Below, one piece after another: positions 17,390-27,956 of a DNA stretch of 64,000 bases; positions within the stretch are counted from its first letter, which is position 1, and each line of letters opens with the position of its first letter. Source of the DNA: Arthrobacter burdickii (GTDB lineage: Bacteria > Actinomycetota > Actinomycetes > Actinomycetales > Micrococcaceae); contig NZ_JAROCG010000001.1 of NCBI RefSeq assembly GCF_030433645.1, positions 1,674,001 through 1,738,000 on the forward strand, given 5' to 3'. Below the pieces are notes generated by a model. That model made no database searches, was not told the origin of the DNA, and saw only the letters and a list, made by a program, of their open reading frames with translations. The position numbers and the translations under genes are program-made.

Positions 17390-19330
17390 ATGTGTGGAAT
17401 TGTGGGATACGTAGGCCGGGACCACGGCCAGGGATCATCGGTGCTGGACTCTGTCGCCCCGGCGTTCGGCCAGGAGCCGGCCGATGGGCAGCACGGAGCG
17501 CTCGACGTCGTCATGGAGGGCCTCCGGCGCCTCGAGTACCGCGGGTACGACTCCGCGGGCGTGGCGGTCATCACCGCCGACGGCATCGAGTCCCGTAAGA
17601 AGGCGGGCAAGCTGACAAACCTCGTGGAGGAGCTGGCCGCCGACCCGCTGCCCCGCTCGCTGACCGGTATCGGGCACACGCGGTGGGCGACGCACGGTGG
17701 ACCCACCGACCAGAACGCGCACCCCCACCTGGCCGACGGAGGGAAGCTCGCACTGATCCACAACGGGATCATCGAGAACTACGCCGAGCTCAAGGCCGAA
17801 CTCACGGGGGAGGGCCTGACCTTTGTCTCGGACACGGACACCGAGGTCGCCGCCGGGCTCGTGGGTTACCTCTACCGCGGACTCGTCGAGAGCGGCGCCC
17901 AGGGCGACCTCCTGACCCTGGCCCTGCAGCAGGCCTGCCAGCGCCTCCACGGTGCCTTCACCCTGCTGGCCATCCACCAGGACCAGCCGGGCACCGTCGT
18001 CGCCGGGCGCCGCAACTCCCCGCTCGTCGTCGGACTCGGCGACGGCGAGAACTTCCTCGGCTCCGACGTCTCGGGCTTCATCGACTTCACGCGCCGCGCC
18101 GTCGAGCTCGGCCAGGACCAGATCGTCACCATCACGCCCGACGACGTCACCATCACCGACTTCTTCGGCGCACCCGCCGAGGGCACGGAGTTCCACGTCA
18201 GCTGGGACGCAGCCGCTGCCGAGAAGGGCGGCTTCGAGTCCTTCATGGAGAAGGAGATCCACGACCAGCCGGACGCCGTCGGCCAGACGCTCCTCGGACG
18301 GTCCGACGTCTCGGGCAGGCTCGTGCTCGACGAACTGCGCATCGACGAGTCGATCCTGCGCTCCGTCGACAAGATCGTGGTGCTCGCCTGCGGTACCTCC
18401 GCGTACGCCGGCCAGGTGGCGAAATACGCCATCGAGCACTGGTGCCGCATCCCCACCGAGGTGGAGCTCTCGCACGAGTTCCGCTACCGCGACCCGATCG
18501 TGAACGAGAAGACCCTGGTGGTCGCCATCTCGCAGTCCGGCGAGACCATGGACACGCTCATGGCCGTCCGGTACGCCCGCGAGCAGGGCGCCAAGGTCGT
18601 GGCCATCTGCAACACCAACGGCTCCACGATCCCCCGCGAATCGGACGCCGTGCTCTACACGCACGCCGGCCCAGAGATCGCCGTCGCCTCGACCAAGGCG
18701 TTCCTCGCGCAGATCACCGCGGCCTACCTGCTGGGCCTGTACCTCGCCCAGCTGCGCGGCAACAAGTTCCGTGACGAGATCGCGGACGTGCTCGCGGACC
18801 TCTCGGAGATCCCCGTCAAGATCCAGGCCATCCTCGACGACGCCGATAAGATCAAGCAGCTCGGCGCGGACATGGCGAACGCGAAATCGGTGCTCTTCCT
18901 CGGCCGGCACGTCGGCTTCCCCGTGGCCATGGAGGGCGCCCTCAAGCTCAAGGAGCTCGCCTACATCCATGCCGAGGGCTTCGCCGCCGGTGAGCTCAAG
19001 CACGGTCCGATCGCGCTCATCGAGGAGGGCCAGCCCGTCGTGGTGGTCATGCCGTCCCCGCGCGCTCGGGACTCCCTGCATGCCAAGGTGGTCTCGAACG
19101 TCCAGGAGATCCGCGCACGCGGCGCCGTCACGATCGTCATCGCGGAGCAGGGCGACACCTCGGTCGAGGCCTACTCCGAGCATGTCTTCTACGTGCCGGC
19201 GTCCCCGACGCTCCTCGCACCGCTGCTCACCACGGTCCCGCTGCAGATCTTCGCGCTCGCCCTGGCCAGCGCCAAGGGCTACGACGTCGACCAGCCGCGC
19301 AACCTGGCGAAGTCGGTCACGGTTGAGTAG
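17390..19330 (+). CDS. glmS: glutamine-fructose-6-phosphate aminotransferase (isomerizing), 646 aa
   Basis: GlmS makes glucosamine-6-phosphate from fructose-6-phosphate and glutamine, feeding peptidoglycan synthesis. Cys2 of MCGIVGYVG is the glutaminase nucleophile. The glutaminase domain ends near residue 285, and two SIS sugar-isomerase domains follow ([12 protein letters not shown] near 330). The C-terminal tail [11 protein letters not shown] carries the conserved end of the isomerase domain. The protein is longer than most GlmS (about 610) because some 25 residues, rich in Gly, Ala and Gln, are inserted between [11 protein letters not shown] and [18 protein letters not shown]. The start is unambiguous because the mature enzyme must begin at Cys. 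A strong hairpin follows the stop. Confidence 0.95.
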   Translation: MCGIVGYVGRDHGQGSSVLDSVAPAFGQEPADGQHGALDVVMEGLRRLEYRGYDSAGVAVITADGIESRKKAGKLTNLVEELAADPLPRSLTGIGHTRWATHGGPTDQNAHPHLADGGKLALIHNGIIENYAELKAELTGEGLTFVSDTDTEVAAGLVGYLYRGLVESGAQGDLLTLALQQACQRLHGAFTLLAIHQDQPGTVVAGRRNSPLVVGLGDGENFLGSDVSGFIDFTRRAVELGQDQIVTITPDDVTITDFFGAPAEGTEFHVSWDAAAAEKGGFESFMEKEIHDQPDAVGQTLLGRSDVSGRLVLDELRIDESILRSVDKIVVLACGTSAYAGQVAKYAIEHWCRIPTEVELSHEFRYRDPIVNEKTLVVAISQSGETMDTLMAVRYAREQGAKVVAICNTNGSTIPRESDAVLYTHAGPEIAVASTKAFLAQITAAYLLGLYLAQLRGNKFRDEIADVLADLSEIPVKIQAILDDADKIKQLGADMANAKSVLFLGRHVGFPVAMEGALKLKELAYIHAEGFAAGELKHGPIALIEEGQPVVVVMPSPRARDSLHAKVVSNVQEIRARGAVTIVIAEQGDTSVEAYSEHVFYVPASPTLLAPLLTTVPLQIFALALASAKGYDVDQPRNLAKSVTVE

Positions 19331-19340
19331 TCCGGTCCCG

Positions 19341-19368
19341 GTGCCGCCGCGGTTCTCCGCGGCGGCAC
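19341..19368 (+). terminator. 12-bp perfect hairpin after glmS
   Basis: GTGCCGCCGCGG at 19341-19352 pairs perfectly with 19357-19368 across a TTCT loop, 10 bp past the glmS stop codon and 16 bp before acpS. There is no T tract, so acpS may be transcribed by partial read-through. Confidence 0.7.
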
Positions 19369-19384
19369 TCCGTCGGTGCGCCGC

Positions 19385-19756
19385 ATGATCGTCGGTATCG
19401 GCGTCGACGTCGTGGACATCGAACGCTTCCGCCAGCAGCTCGAGCGGACCCCGGCCCTCGTCGAGCGGCTCTTCGTGCCGTCCGAACGCGGGCTCAACAC
19501 CCGGTCCCTGGCTGCCCGCTTCGCCGCCAAGGAAGCCATCGCCAAGGCCCTCGGCGCGCCGGTGGGCATGAACTGGCAGCACTGCACCATCGCCGTCGAC
19601 GAGGCCGGTGCACCGTCGGTGGTCATCGACGGCACCGTGGCCGACGCCGCACGGGCCCGGGGCGTCGAGACCTGGCACCTCTCCATCAGCCACGACGGGG
19701 GTCTTGCCACAGCCATGGTCGTAGCGGAAGGCCGCGCTCCGGCCGTCAAGAAATAG
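19385..19756 (+). CDS. acpS: holo-[acyl-carrier-protein] synthase, 123 aa
   Basis: This enzyme transfers the phosphopantetheine arm of CoA onto the acyl carrier protein. The magnesium ligands are Asp8 in [12 protein letters not shown] and Glu50 in [13 protein letters not shown], and the late SISHD motif is present near residue 103. The length is normal for AcpS-type transferases. The ATG at 19385 gives the standard MIVGIGVD start; a GTG nine bases earlier is possible. It lies downstream of glmS and 44 bp upstream of nnr, close to coaA, so CoA synthesis and its use are linked in one neighbourhood. Confidence 0.92.
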   Translation: MIVGIGVDVVDIERFRQQLERTPALVERLFVPSERGLNTRSLAARFAAKEAIAKALGAPVGMNWQHCTIAVDEAGAPSVVIDGTVADAARARGVETWHLSISHDGGLATAMVVAEGRAPAVKK

Positions 19757-19787
19757 TAACCGTACTGATCATCGGCCCGCTTACCGC

Positions 19788-19793
19788 TAAGCT
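19788..19793 (+). promoter_or_regulatory. TAAGCT -10 box of nnr, leaderless start
   Basis: TAAGCT is followed by seven bases and the ATG at 19801; no Shine-Dalgarno sequence is visible. Confidence 0.5.
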
Positions 19794-19800
19794 GGACCAT

Positions 19801-21354
19801 ATGCTCAACGCCTTTTCCGGTGGTGACATCCGCTCTGCGGAGGCACCACTCATCGACGCCGGCCAGGGGAACACCCTGATGCAGAAGGCTGCCCACGGGC
19901 TGTTCGGCGTCGTCCTCGGCCTGCTGCGTGCCGACGGGCGCGGCATCTACGGAGCCACCGCCGTCGTGCTGGCCGGCAGCGGCAACAACGGCGCGGACGC
20001 CCTGTACGCGGGGGAGAGGCTCCTGCGCCGGGGCGTCGGGGCGACGGCGATCCTCACCTCCGACCGCGTGCACACCGTCTCGCTCGAGGCCTTCGTGGGG
20101 GCCGGCGGAACCACTGTCCGGCTCGGCGACGCCGATCCGTCCGAGCTCGCCACGCATGCGGCGGCCGCCGACGTCCTGATCGACGGGATCCTCGGAACCG
20201 GTGCCAGCGGAGGGCTCCGCGGAGCCGCCGCAGGCTTCGTCGGGGCCTTCGACGCGGCGGCCGGTCCGCGCGGAACGCGCTCCACGATCGTGGTCGCCTG
20301 CGACCTACCCAGCGGCATCGGCACGGACTCGGGCCTCGTCGAGGGCCCCGTCCTGCACGCGGATGCGACCGTCACCTTCGGCGCGGCGAAACTCGGCCTC
20401 CTGATCGGTGAGGGCGCCGTGGCGGCCGGCGAGCTGAACGTCGTCGACATCGGCCTCGATTTCTCCTCCCTGGTCCCCGTGGCGCGGACCCTGCTGGCGC
20501 CCGACGCCGCCGCCCTGCTGCGCCCGCCCCGCGCCCGGGACCACAAGTACTCGCGCGGTGTCCTCGGCGTGGCCGCCGGATCGGCCCGCTACCCGGGAGC
20601 CGCCGCGCTGGCCGTCGGTGCGGCCCTCGCGACCGGAGTCGGCATGGTCCGCTACCTCGGTCCGGACGCCGTCGCCGCCCTGATCCACCAGCGGAACCCG
20701 GAAGCCGTGGCGTCCGCCGGTTCCATCGCTGATGCGCGGTCACAGGCGTGGCTCGTCGGGCCCGGCGCCGTGGACGACGACGACCAGCGCCAACGCGCCG
20801 TCGATGCCATCGCCTCGGGCCTGCCCACGATCGTCGATGCCGGAGCGCTCGGCGCCGTACCCGAGCGTGTGGGCCCGCAGGTCATCCTGACGCCCCACGC
20901 GGGGGAGCTGCGCCAGCTGCTGGCCGAACGCGGCCTCGACGCCGAGCGGTCCGAGATCGAGGCCGAACCCGCGCACTTCGCGCTGCGGGCCGCCGAGACG
21001 ACCGGCGCCACGGTGCTGCTCAAGGGGTTCACCACCGTCGTCGCCGCGCCGTCCGGGGCACTGTTCGTGCAGGCGGACGCGACGCCCTGGCTTGCCACGG
21101 CCGGCTCCGGGGACACCCTCTCCGGGATCGTCGGCGCGCTCGCGGCGACGCTCGCGGAGGACGGCGGCGCAGCAGGCCGGATCGGCGTCGCGCAGGAAGA
21201 CCTGTGGGCAGCGGTCGCCGCGGCCGGGGCGCTGATCCACGGAAGCGCCGGCCGGCGCGCGGCACTGCGCGGCCCGGTGATCGTCTCGGACCTGCCCGCC
21301 GACATCGGCGCGGTCGTCGCGGACCTCCTCGAGGAGCGTCGCCTAGCGATGTGA
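19801..21354 (+). CDS. nnr: bifunctional NAD(P)H-hydrate epimerase / ADP-dependent dehydratase, 517 aa
   Basis: This fused metabolite-repair enzyme restores damaged NADH and NADPH hydrates. The N-terminal YjeF-type epimerase domain (1-215) shows GSGNNGADAL at 59-68 and the later CDLPSGIGTDSG segment. The C-terminal ribokinase-fold dehydratase (225-510) shows LTPHAGEL, LLKGFTTVVA and the catalytic GSGDTLSG at 435-442. Both domains look intact and of normal length. The gene appears to have its own leaderless promoter. Confidence 0.92.
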   Translation: MLNAFSGGDIRSAEAPLIDAGQGNTLMQKAAHGLFGVVLGLLRADGRGIYGATAVVLAGSGNNGADALYAGERLLRRGVGATAILTSDRVHTVSLEAFVGAGGTTVRLGDADPSELATHAAAADVLIDGILGTGASGGLRGAAAGFVGAFDAAAGPRGTRSTIVVACDLPSGIGTDSGLVEGPVLHADATVTFGAAKLGLLIGEGAVAAGELNVVDIGLDFSSLVPVARTLLAPDAAALLRPPRARDHKYSRGVLGVAAGSARYPGAAALAVGAALATGVGMVRYLGPDAVAALIHQRNPEAVASAGSIADARSQAWLVGPGAVDDDDQRQRAVDAIASGLPTIVDAGALGAVPERVGPQVILTPHAGELRQLLAERGLDAERSEIEAEPAHFALRAAETTGATVLLKGFTTVVAAPSGALFVQADATPWLATAGSGDTLSGIVGALAATLAEDGGAAGRIGVAQEDLWAAVAAAGALIHGSAGRRAALRGPVIVSDLPADIGAVVADLLEERRLAM

Positions 21355-21490
21355 GGCACGCAGTTAACCGCACCGACAGATGAATGCGCTATGTATGGAG
21401 CAAGCGGTCGGGGCACCAGCCCCGAAGCCTGCCAGTATCACCGCGGCCGCCCCGAAAGGCGTCCGCGGCAGAAGACACCAAGGAGAACTC

Positions 21491-23677
21491 ATGGAACTAT
21501 GGCCCGGCGATGCGTATCCCCTGGGAGCGACCTACGACGGCACGGGGACGAACTTCGCGCTCTACAGCGAGGTCGCGGACCTCGTCGTCCTCTGCCTCTT
21601 CGACGATGACGGCACGGAGACCTGCGTCGAGCTGAAAGAGGTCGACGGCTATGTCTGGCACGGCTACCTGCCGCACGTGACCCCCGGACAGAAGTACGGC
21701 TACCGGGTCCACGGCCCCAACAACCCGGCCGAGGGACACCGCTGCAACCCGAACAAGCTCCTTCTGGACCCGTACGCCAAAGCCATCTCGGGTGACCTCG
21801 ACTGGGATCAGGCGCTGTTCGGCTACAACTTCGGTGACCCGGACTCGGTCAACAACGAGGACTCCGCGGCGCACATGATGCTCGGCGTCGTCGTCAACCC
21901 CTTCTTCAACTGGGACGGCGACCGCATGCCGCGCACGCCGTACCACCAGTCCGTCATCTACGAGGCCCACGTCAAGGGACTCACCCAGCTGCACCCGGAC
22001 ATCCCGGAGGAGCAGCGCGGCACCTACGCAGGTATCGCGCACCCGTCCGTGATCGCGCACCTGCAGAAGCTCGGCGTCACGGCGATCGAGCTGATGCCCG
22101 TGCACCAGTTCGTCAACGACAGCACGCTGCAGGAGAAGGGCCTCTCCAACTACTGGGGCTACAACACCATCGGCTTCTTCGCGCCGCACAACAAGTACAA
22201 CTCCTCGGGCGACCAGGGCGAGCAGGTCCAGGAGTTCAAGGCCATGGTGCGCGAGCTGCACCTCGCCGGCATCGAGGTCATCCTCGACGTCGTCTACAAC
22301 CACACGGCCGAGGGCAACCACATGGGCCCCACCATCTCGATGCGCGGCATCGACAACGCGTCCTACTACCGCCTGGTGGAGGACGACAAGCAGTACTACA
22401 TGGACACCACGGGCACGGGCAACTCGCTCAACGTCGGCAACCCGCACTCCCTGCAGCTGCTCATGGACTCGCTGCGCTACTGGGTCACCGAGATGCACGT
22501 CGACGGCTTCCGCTTCGATCTCGCCTCGGCCCTCGCCCGCGAGTTCTACGAGGTGGACCGCCTCTCGGCCTTCTTCGAACTCGTGCAGCAGGACCCCGTG
22601 GTCTCGCAGGTGAAGCTCATCGCCGAGCCGTGGGACGTCGGCCCCGGCGGCTACCAGGTGGGCAACTTCCCGCCGCAGTGGACCGAGTGGAACGGCAAGT
22701 ACCGCGACACGGTCCGCGACTTCTGGCGCGGGGAGCCCTCCAGCATCGGCGAGTTCGCCTCACGCCTCACCGGCTCCGCGGACCTGTACGAGCACTCGAT
22801 GCGCCGCCCCGTGGCGTCGATCAACTTCGTCACAGCCCATGACGGGTTCACGCTGCGCGACCTCGTGTCCTACAACGAGAAGCACAACGAGGCCAACGGC
22901 GAGGACAACAACGACGGCGAATCGCACAACCGCTCATGGAACGGCGGGGTGGAGGGCCCCACCGATGACCCCGAGGTGCTCGCGATCCGCGTGCGGCAGC
23001 AGCGCAACTTCATCGCGACCCTCCTGCTCTCGCAGGGTGTCCCGATGCTGCTCCACGGAGACGAGCTGGGCAGGACGCAGCAGGGCAACAACAACACCTA
23101 CTGCCAGGACTCCGAACTCAGCTGGGTGCACTGGGACAAGATGGACCAGCCCCTGCTCGAATTCACCGCGGCGGTGAACCACCTGCGGTCCGAGCATCCC
23201 ACCTTCCGCCGCCGCCGTTTCTTCGACGGGCGTCCCGTGCGCCGCGGCGAGGGCGAGGCGCTGCCGGACATCGTGTGGCTCGACACGTCCGGCGAGCTCA
23301 TGGCGCCCGAGGACTGGAACAGTGGCTTCGGCCGCTCGATCGGGGTGTTCCTCAACGGCCAGGGCATCCAGGGCCGCGATGCGCGCGGCCAGCGCATCGT
23401 CGACGCCAACTTCCTCCTGTACTTCAACGCCCACGACGAGGCCGTGGACTTCACGATCCCCTCCGACGAGTACGGGACCTCGTGGGACGAAGTGATCGAC
23501 ACGGCCGGCAAGTACGCCGACAGCGAGGCGATTCCTGCCGGCGCCACGATCTCGATCGAGGCGAAGTCCATGGTGGTCCTGCGGGCGCACACGGAGGTCG
23601 AGGACCTCGACCACTCGGTCGCGGCATCCCTGGCGATCCTCGCCAACGAGGTCACCGCCAAGACCGGTACCCCCTAG
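21491..23677 (+). CDS. glgX: glycogen debranching enzyme GlgX/TreX, 728 aa
   Basis: This GH13 isoamylase-type enzyme cleaves alpha-1,6 branches of glycogen, giving linear maltodextrins for TreY and TreZ. An N-terminal CBM48-like domain (1-150) is followed by the TIM barrel. The catalytic residues are Asp343 (DGFRFDLAS), Glu379 (IAEPWDVGPGGY) and Asp451 (TAHDGFTL), matching GlgX spacing. A C-terminal beta domain ends near 690, with a 35-residue Ala-rich tail. The ATG at 21491 follows AGGAGAACTC. It starts a tight glgX-treY-treZ block, so the product is destined for trehalose synthesis. Confidence 0.93.
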   Translation: MELWPGDAYPLGATYDGTGTNFALYSEVADLVVLCLFDDDGTETCVELKEVDGYVWHGYLPHVTPGQKYGYRVHGPNNPAEGHRCNPNKLLLDPYAKAISGDLDWDQALFGYNFGDPDSVNNEDSAAHMMLGVVVNPFFNWDGDRMPRTPYHQSVIYEAHVKGLTQLHPDIPEEQRGTYAGIAHPSVIAHLQKLGVTAIELMPVHQFVNDSTLQEKGLSNYWGYNTIGFFAPHNKYNSSGDQGEQVQEFKAMVRELHLAGIEVILDVVYNHTAEGNHMGPTISMRGIDNASYYRLVEDDKQYYMDTTGTGNSLNVGNPHSLQLLMDSLRYWVTEMHVDGFRFDLASALAREFYEVDRLSAFFELVQQDPVVSQVKLIAEPWDVGPGGYQVGNFPPQWTEWNGKYRDTVRDFWRGEPSSIGEFASRLTGSADLYEHSMRRPVASINFVTAHDGFTLRDLVSYNEKHNEANGEDNNDGESHNRSWNGGVEGPTDDPEVLAIRVRQQRNFIATLLLSQGVPMLLHGDELGRTQQGNNNTYCQDSELSWVHWDKMDQPLLEFTAAVNHLRSEHPTFRRRRFFDGRPVRRGEGEALPDIVWLDTSGELMAPEDWNSGFGRSIGVFLNGQGIQGRDARGQRIVDANFLLYFNAHDEAVDFTIPSDEYGTSWDEVIDTAGKYADSEAIPAGATISIEAKSMVVLRAHTEVEDLDHSVAASLAILANEVTAKTGTP

Positions 23678-23725
23678 CACCACCCCGACAGGTACACCCA
23701 CCCCCCATCCCAGGAGGACCCCCAC

Positions 23726-26047
23726 GTGTTGACACCGAAATCGACCTACCGGCTGCAGATCCGGAGCGAGTTCGACCTGGATCGGGCTGCGGCCCTGGTG
23801 CCGTACCTGCACGACCTCGGAGTGGACTGGGTGTACCTGTCGCCGATCCTGACGGCGGAGAAGGGGTCCGGCCACGGCTACGACGTGACCGACCCCACCG
23901 CCGTCGACCCCGACCGCGGCGGTCCCGGCGGCCTTGCCGCTCTCAGCAAGGCTGCCCGGGCCGCGGGCATGGGGGTGCTCGTGGATATCGTCCCGAACCA
24001 CATGGGCATCGAGACGCCGGCCGACAACGCGTGGTGGTGGGAACTCCTGAAGGAGGGCCGCGGCTCACGCATGGCGGAGGCCTTCGACGTCGACTGGGAC
24101 GCCGGGAACGGGCGCATCCGTGTGCCGGTCCTGGGCGACGGCGACGGCGAGCTCGACCAGCTCACCGTCGTCGACGGCGAACTGCACTACTACGACAACC
24201 GCTACCCGATCGCCGAGGGCACGGCCCATCCCGGTGACACGGGCGCCGAGGTCCACGCGCGCCAGCACTACGAACTTGTGAACTGGCGCCGCGCCGACGC
24301 CGAGCTGAACTACCGGCGCTTCTTCGGGGTCAACACCCTGGCGGGCCTGCGCGTCGAGGTGCCATGGGTGTTCGAGGAGAGCCACAGCGAAGTGAAGCGG
24401 TGGTTCGACGAGGGACTCGTGGACGGGCTGCGCATCGACCACCCGGACGGACTTGCCGACCCCAAGGGCTACCTCGACGACCTCTTCACCCTGACCGGCG
24501 GTGCCTACGTCCTGGTGGAGAAGATCCTCGAGCCGGGGGAGAAGCTCCCGGAGGACTGGGCCACCGAGGGCACCACGGGCTACGACGCGCTCGCCGACAT
24601 CGATCGGCTCTTCACCGACCCTGCCGGGGAGCACGTCCTCACGCAGTCCGTGCCCGTGGACCCGTTCCACGAGATGATCCACGGGACCAAGCGCGGCATC
24701 GCCGACGGCATCCTCCGCTCCGAGGTGCTGCGCCTCGCACGGCTCGTCCCGGACGATGCGAACCTCGACGCCGATTCCGCGGCCGATGCGATCGCCGAGC
24801 TGCTGACCTGCTTCCCCGTCTACCGCAGCTACCTCCCGGGCGGCGCCGACCACCTCGCCGAGGCGGTGCGGGACGCGCAGGTGCGCCGCCCCGACCTCGC
24901 GGCCACCATCACCGCGCTGCACCCGCTCCTGAACCCCTTCCTGGACGGGGCCGACGGTGCGAACGGGCTGACGGAACTCGCACGGCGGTTCCAGCAGACC
25001 TCGGGGATGGTCATGGCCAAGGGCGTCGAGGACACGGCGTTCTACCGCTACTCCCGGCTCGTCTCGCTCAACGAGGTCGGTGCCGATCCTGCGATCTTCT
25101 CGCTGGATCCGCTGGAACTCCACCGGCGGCTGCTCGAGCGGGAGACGGACAGCCCGCTGGCCATGACCACGCTCAGCACGCACGACACCAAGCGCAGCGA
25201 GGACACCCGCTCGCGGATCTCCGTGCTGTCCGAACTGCCCGATGTCTGGACCGATGTGCTCTCGGGGCTCGAGGACCTCGCACCCATCGGGGATCCGACC
25301 TTCGCGCCCCTGCTCTGGCAGTCCCTGATCGGGGCCTGGCCGCTCAGCAGGGAACGGGCCCACGCCTACGCGGAGAAGGCCTCGCGCGAGGCCGACCTGA
25401 GCACGCACTGGACGGCGCCGGACGAGGAGTTCGAGCGCGGCATGCACGCCGCCGTCGACGCCGCGTTCGACGACGCCTCGGTCAACGCCGTCATCGAAGG
25501 CCTGGTCGCACGGATCCAGCAGGCGGGATGGTCGAACTCCATCGGCCTGAAACTGCTCCAGCTGACCATGCCCGGCGTGCCGGACGTGTACCAGGGCACG
25601 GAGTTCTGGGACACCTCCCTCGTGGATCCGGACAACCGCCGCGAGGTGGACTACGACGCACGCCGGCAGGTGCTCACCGACCTCAACTTCGGGGCACTGC
25701 CCCCGCTCGGGGCCGACGCGCACGCGAAGCTGCTCGTGGTGACCCGCGCCCTGAAGCTGCGCCGGGACCGCCCCGAACTGTTCACCGGCTACACCGCCGT
25801 CCCGGCGTCCGGGGAGGCCGCGGACCACGTCTTCGGCTTCGATCGCGGGGGAGCGGTCACGCTCCTCACCCGCCTGCCCTACGGACTCGCGCAGCGCGGC
25901 GGCTGGGGCGGGACGACCATCGAGCTCCCACCCGGCAGCTACACCTGCGCCCTCACCGGTACCGCTGTCCACGGCGGCACCGTGCGCGCGGCCGACATCT
26001 TCTCCACCTTCCCCGTAGCCCTACTGGTCCAGGAGGACGCATCATGA
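23726..26047 (+). CDS. treY: malto-oligosyltrehalose synthase, 773 aa
   Basis: TreY converts the reducing-end alpha-1,4 bond of maltodextrins into a trehalose-type alpha-1,1 bond inside the chain. The N-terminal [25 protein letters not shown] and [10 protein letters not shown] segments are diagnostic of TreY. Catalytic residues of the GH13 barrel are Asp238 ([11 protein letters not shown]) and Glu265 (VEKILEPGE), with [11 protein letters not shown] later in the barrel. The length is typical. The GTG at 23726 follows CAGGAGGA. The stop overlaps the treZ start by 4 bp. It acts in the cytoplasm with GlgX and TreZ. Confidence 0.95.
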   Translation: MLTPKSTYRLQIRSEFDLDRAAALVPYLHDLGVDWVYLSPILTAEKGSGHGYDVTDPTAVDPDRGGPGGLAALSKAARAAGMGVLVDIVPNHMGIETPADNAWWWELLKEGRGSRMAEAFDVDWDAGNGRIRVPVLGDGDGELDQLTVVDGELHYYDNRYPIAEGTAHPGDTGAEVHARQHYELVNWRRADAELNYRRFFGVNTLAGLRVEVPWVFEESHSEVKRWFDEGLVDGLRIDHPDGLADPKGYLDDLFTLTGGAYVLVEKILEPGEKLPEDWATEGTTGYDALADIDRLFTDPAGEHVLTQSVPVDPFHEMIHGTKRGIADGILRSEVLRLARLVPDDANLDADSAADAIAELLTCFPVYRSYLPGGADHLAEAVRDAQVRRPDLAATITALHPLLNPFLDGADGANGLTELARRFQQTSGMVMAKGVEDTAFYRYSRLVSLNEVGADPAIFSLDPLELHRRLLERETDSPLAMTTLSTHDTKRSEDTRSRISVLSELPDVWTDVLSGLEDLAPIGDPTFAPLLWQSLIGAWPLSRERAHAYAEKASREADLSTHWTAPDEEFERGMHAAVDAAFDDASVNAVIEGLVARIQQAGWSNSIGLKLLQLTMPGVPDVYQGTEFWDTSLVDPDNRREVDYDARRQVLTDLNFGALPPLGADAHAKLLVVTRALKLRRDRPELFTGYTAVPASGEAADHVFGFDRGGAVTLLTRLPYGLAQRGGWGGTTIELPPGSYTCALTGTAVHGGTVRAADIFSTFPVALLVQEDAS

Positions 26048-27798
26048 GTTCACCGTTCGACGTCTGGGCGCCCCGCGCCGAGTCCCTCACCCTCGTCGCC
26101 GACGGCACCGAGTACCCCATGACCCAGGGCGAGGGAGGCTGGTGGCACCCGGAAAAGGCTCCGACAGCCACCGACGACGTCTCCTACGGCTACCTCGTCA
26201 ACGGCTCCGACACGCCCGTGCCCGATCCGCGCTCGCGCCGCCAGCCCGACGGCGTCCACCAACTCTCGCGCACCTTCGACCCGTCCGCCCACGACTGGCA
26301 GGACGAGTCCTGGCAGTCGCCCGGCCTCAACGGCGGCGTCATCTACGAGATGCACCTCGGCACCTTCACGCCGGAGGGGACGCTCGACGCCGCGATCGGC
26401 AAGCTGGACCACCTCGTCGACCTCGGTGTGCAGTACGTCGAGCTGCTGCCCGTCAACGCCTTCAACGGCACCCACAACTGGGGCTACGACGGCGTCCTCT
26501 GGTACGCCGTCCAGGAGACCTACGGCGGGCCGGCCGCCTACCAGCGCTTCGTGGACGCCGCCCACCAGAAGGGCCTCGGCGTCATCCAGGACGTCGTCCA
26601 CAACCACCTGGGCCCCAGCGGGAACTACCTCGGCCTCTTCGGCCCGTACCTCACGGAGGGGATGTCGAACACGTGGGGTGACTCCCTGAACCTCGACGGA
26701 CCGCAGTCGGACGAGGTGCGCGACTACGTCGTCGAGAACCTGCTCATGTGGTTCACGGACTACCACGTGGACGGCCTGCGCCTCGACGCCGTCCACGCCC
26801 TGCACGACGAGCGCGCCGTCCACATCCTCGAGGAATTCGCCGAGCGCACCGACGAATGCGCCGCCGAACTCGGCAAGCCGCTGTTCCTGATCGCGGAGTC
26901 GGACCTCAACAACCCGCGGCTCATCCAGGGCCGCGACGTGGGAGGGTACGGCCTCGCGGGCCAGTGGAGCGACGACTTCCACCACGCGGTGCACGTCAAC
27001 CTCACGGGGGAGACCGAGGGGTACTACCTCGACTTCAACTCGGTCGGCGCCCTCGCGAAGGTCCTGGAGAAGGGCTTCTTCCACAACGGGACCTACTCGT
27101 CGTTCCGCGAACGCCACCACGGCCGCGAGATCGATCCGTCCCGCGTCTCGCCCCTCCAGCTCGTCGTCGCGGCCCAGAACCACGACCAGATCGGCAACCG
27201 GGCCGCCGGCGACCGCATCAGCGCCACGCTGAACCCGGCGCAGCTCGCGCAGGCCGCCGTCCTGACCATCCTGGGACCCTTCACCCCGATGCTGTTCATG
27301 GGTGAGGAGTACGGCGCCTCCACGCCGTGGCCGTTCTTCACCTCCCACCCGGAGCCTGAACTCGGCAAAGCGACCGCGGAGGGGCGCCTGAAGGAATTCG
27401 AGCGCATGGGCTGGAAGCCCGAGGACGTCCCCAACCCCCAGGACCCGGCGACCTTCGCCTCGGCGAAGCTGGACTGGGCGGAGGCGGAGCAGGGGCACCA
27501 CGCCGAACTGCTCGCCACCTACCGTGAACTGATCCGCCTGCGCCGCTCCCGCCCCGAACTGCGCGACGCCGACTTCGGCAGCATCTCGGTGGACTTCGAC
27601 GAGGAGAACCGCTGGCTCGTCCTGCACCGCGGCAGCACCGCCGTCGTCCTGAACTTGGGCGACGCACTGGTCACCGTGCCCGTGCGCGGGGCGGACGCGG
27701 ACGTCCTGCTGTCCACGGTCGATGGCGTCGGGCTGCTCGACGACGGCGTGCAGGTGCCGCCCCACGCGTCTGTCGTCCTCAGCCTCTCCGCAGGGTAG
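26044..27798 (+). CDS. treZ: malto-oligosyltrehalose trehalohydrolase, 584 aa
   Basis: TreZ releases free trehalose from maltooligosyl-trehalose made by TreY. An N-terminal beta domain (1-95) precedes the GH13 barrel. Catalytic residues are Asp248 ([11 protein letters not shown]), Glu285 ([10 protein letters not shown]) and Asp381 ([10 protein letters not shown]); the last three motifs are characteristic of Tre[19 protein letters not shown] is another TreZ mark. The ATG at 26044 overlaps the treY stop (ATGA) and has the AGGAGGA ribosome site inside treY, so translation is coupled. No treS or otsAB genes are present nearby. Confidence 0.95.
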   Translation: MSSPFDVWAPRAESLTLVADGTEYPMTQGEGGWWHPEKAPTATDDVSYGYLVNGSDTPVPDPRSRRQPDGVHQLSRTFDPSAHDWQDESWQSPGLNGGVIYEMHLGTFTPEGTLDAAIGKLDHLVDLGVQYVELLPVNAFNGTHNWGYDGVLWYAVQETYGGPAAYQRFVDAAHQKGLGVIQDVVHNHLGPSGNYLGLFGPYLTEGMSNTWGDSLNLDGPQSDEVRDYVVENLLMWFTDYHVDGLRLDAVHALHDERAVHILEEFAERTDECAAELGKPLFLIAESDLNNPRLIQGRDVGGYGLAGQWSDDFHHAVHVNLTGETEGYYLDFNSVGALAKVLEKGFFHNGTYSSFRERHHGREIDPSRVSPLQLVVAAQNHDQIGNRAAGDRISATLNPAQLAQAAVLTILGPFTPMLFMGEEYGASTPWPFFTSHPEPELGKATAEGRLKEFERMGWKPEDVPNPQDPATFASAKLDWAEAEQGHHAELLATYRELIRLRRSRPELRDADFGSISVDFDEENRWLVLHRGSTAVVLNLGDALVTVPVRGADADVLLSTVDGVGLLDDGVQVPPHASVVLSLSAG

Positions 27799-27956
27799 CT
27801 CGGGGACTCTCCAAGGGTTCCGGCAGGACCGGGGACCGGATCGGCCGAAGGGTCAGGGGACTCCGTCATACTGGGCTGGGACTCCTTCCCCGGGGGAAGG
27901 CCGGTCGCGTCCCTGCAGGAGAACGGGACCGGGAAGCACGAGGCGGCAGGAACACC

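Noticed and set aside
17435-19693. Very long open frame (752 codons) antisense to glmS and acpS
   Set aside because: It mirrors the codon structure of the real genes on the other strand; high GC makes stop-free antisense frames common. It has repetitive Gly/Asp/Val/Leu composition and no domain.
24364-26043. Apparent 1144-residue fusion protein ending in TreZ
   Set aside because: The first 560 codons are an out-of-frame shadow of treY with Arg/Gly/Pro noise. TreZ starts at 26044, with a ribosome site and the usual 4-bp overlap.
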